Shown here piece after piece: positions 5,355-5,565 of a stretch of DNA of 5,565 bases; the first letter of the stretch is position 1; the number at the start of each line of letters is the position of its first letter. The position numbers and the translations under genes were made by a program. Source of the stretch: Clostridia bacterium (GTDB lineage: Bacteria; Bacillota; Clostridia; Oscillospirales; CAG-272); the NCBI GenBank assembly GCA_017621015.1, contig JAGAUC010000313.1, positions 1 to 5,565 on the forward strand. Direction: 5' to 3'. Below the pieces are notes generated by a model. That model did not search any database. It was not told the origin of the DNA and was given only the letters and a program-made list of their open reading frames with translations.

Positions 5355-5565
5355 ATGTTCAAGAAAGTTTTGTCCATGCTTCTGGTTGTTGCCATGCTGG
5401 TTGGTGCTACTTTTGCACTGAGCGCTTGCGGTGACAAGCAGGAGGACGACGGCATCAAGGCCGCTCTGATCTGTCTGCACGGTGACAGCTCTACCTACGA
5501 CAAGAACTTTATCGACGCATTCAAGACCGCTTGCGCCAATAAGGGCCTTACCGAGGATGACTACA
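5355..5565 (+). CDS. BMP/PnrA family ABC transporter substrate-binding lipoprotein, N-terminal part (cut by window end)
   Basis: Seventy codons are visible. Residues 1-24 are a lipoprotein signal peptide: MFKK, a hydrophobic core, and lipobox LSAC, with C25 as the lipidated residue anchored outside the membrane. A short charged linker (GDKQEDDG) leads into the first beta-strand of the binding domain, IKAALICLHGDSSTYDKNF, followed by the helix IDAFKTACANKGL. This opening is typical of clostridial proteins of the BMP (basic membrane protein, PnrA-like) family, which bind purine nucleosides for an ABC importer. GGGAGG (5340-5345) lies 9 bases before the ATG. Placement behind a guanine riboswitch and xpt supports a purine-nucleoside ligand. 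The ligand-binding residues, and any permease and ATPase genes, lie beyond the window. An unrelated sugar-binding lipoprotein is less likely given the STYDKNF motif. Confidence 0.82.
   Translation, partial: MFKKVLSMLLVVAMLVGATFALSACGDKQEDDGIKAALICLHGDSSTYDKNFIDAFKTACANKGLTEDDY

Noticed and set aside
1..5565. CRISPR array, tRNA or rRNA gene, insertion sequence, phage or defence system
   Set aside because: No spaced repeats, cloverleaf, transposase motifs or terminal inverted repeats were seen; the window is accounted for by four genes and their regulatory sites.

Overview
The window looks like a chromosomal segment of an anaerobic Clostridia-type Bacillota bacterium of roughly balanced GC content, probably a gut lineage near the Oscillospirales or Christensenellales. 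The evidence is indirect: GGAGG-type ribosome binding sites, TTGACA/TATAAT promoters with extended -10 elements, a purine riboswitch in front of xpt, and an AxA-rich lipoprotein signal peptide. No species-level marker is present. All recognised genes lie on the + strand.

Layout: (1) bases 1-608 are the last ~200 codons of a translation elongation factor G family gene, closed by a strong intrinsic terminator (615-650). (2) A short, well-formed promoter (655-683) has a perfect 6+6 inverted repeat in its spacer. It drives one very large gene (719-4393) for an exported 1224-residue protein: signal peptide, LamG-like beta-sandwich, an unnamed beta-rich region, a CBM96/DNRLRE-like carbohydrate-binding module, and a GH-A clan TIM barrel resembling GH50 agarases, with candidate catalytic glutamates E859 and E1000. 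It ends in its own terminator (4409-4441), so it is a single-gene transcription unit between housekeeping genes. (3) The 330-base gap 4394-4723 is almost entirely regulatory: that terminator, an A/T-rich hairpin, a near-consensus promoter, a guanine-class purine riboswitch aptamer (4573-4636), and an expression platform with mutually exclusive antiterminator and terminator. (4) xpt (4724-5296) encodes xanthine phosphoribosyltransferase. (5) After 58 bases with a weak hairpin and T-run comes the start of a BMP/PnrA-family lipoprotein gene (5355 to the window end), probably the binding protein of a purine-nucleoside ABC importer.

The two halves are functionally separate. The riboswitch-xpt-BMP block is a coherent purine salvage and uptake unit that should be shut off when guanine (or a close analogue) is plentiful. 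The large glycosidase is a stand-alone secreted polysaccharide-degrading enzyme with its own putative operator. The most rewarding items are the divergent architecture of the glycosidase, its promoter palindrome, and the atypical loop-loop interface of the riboswitch.
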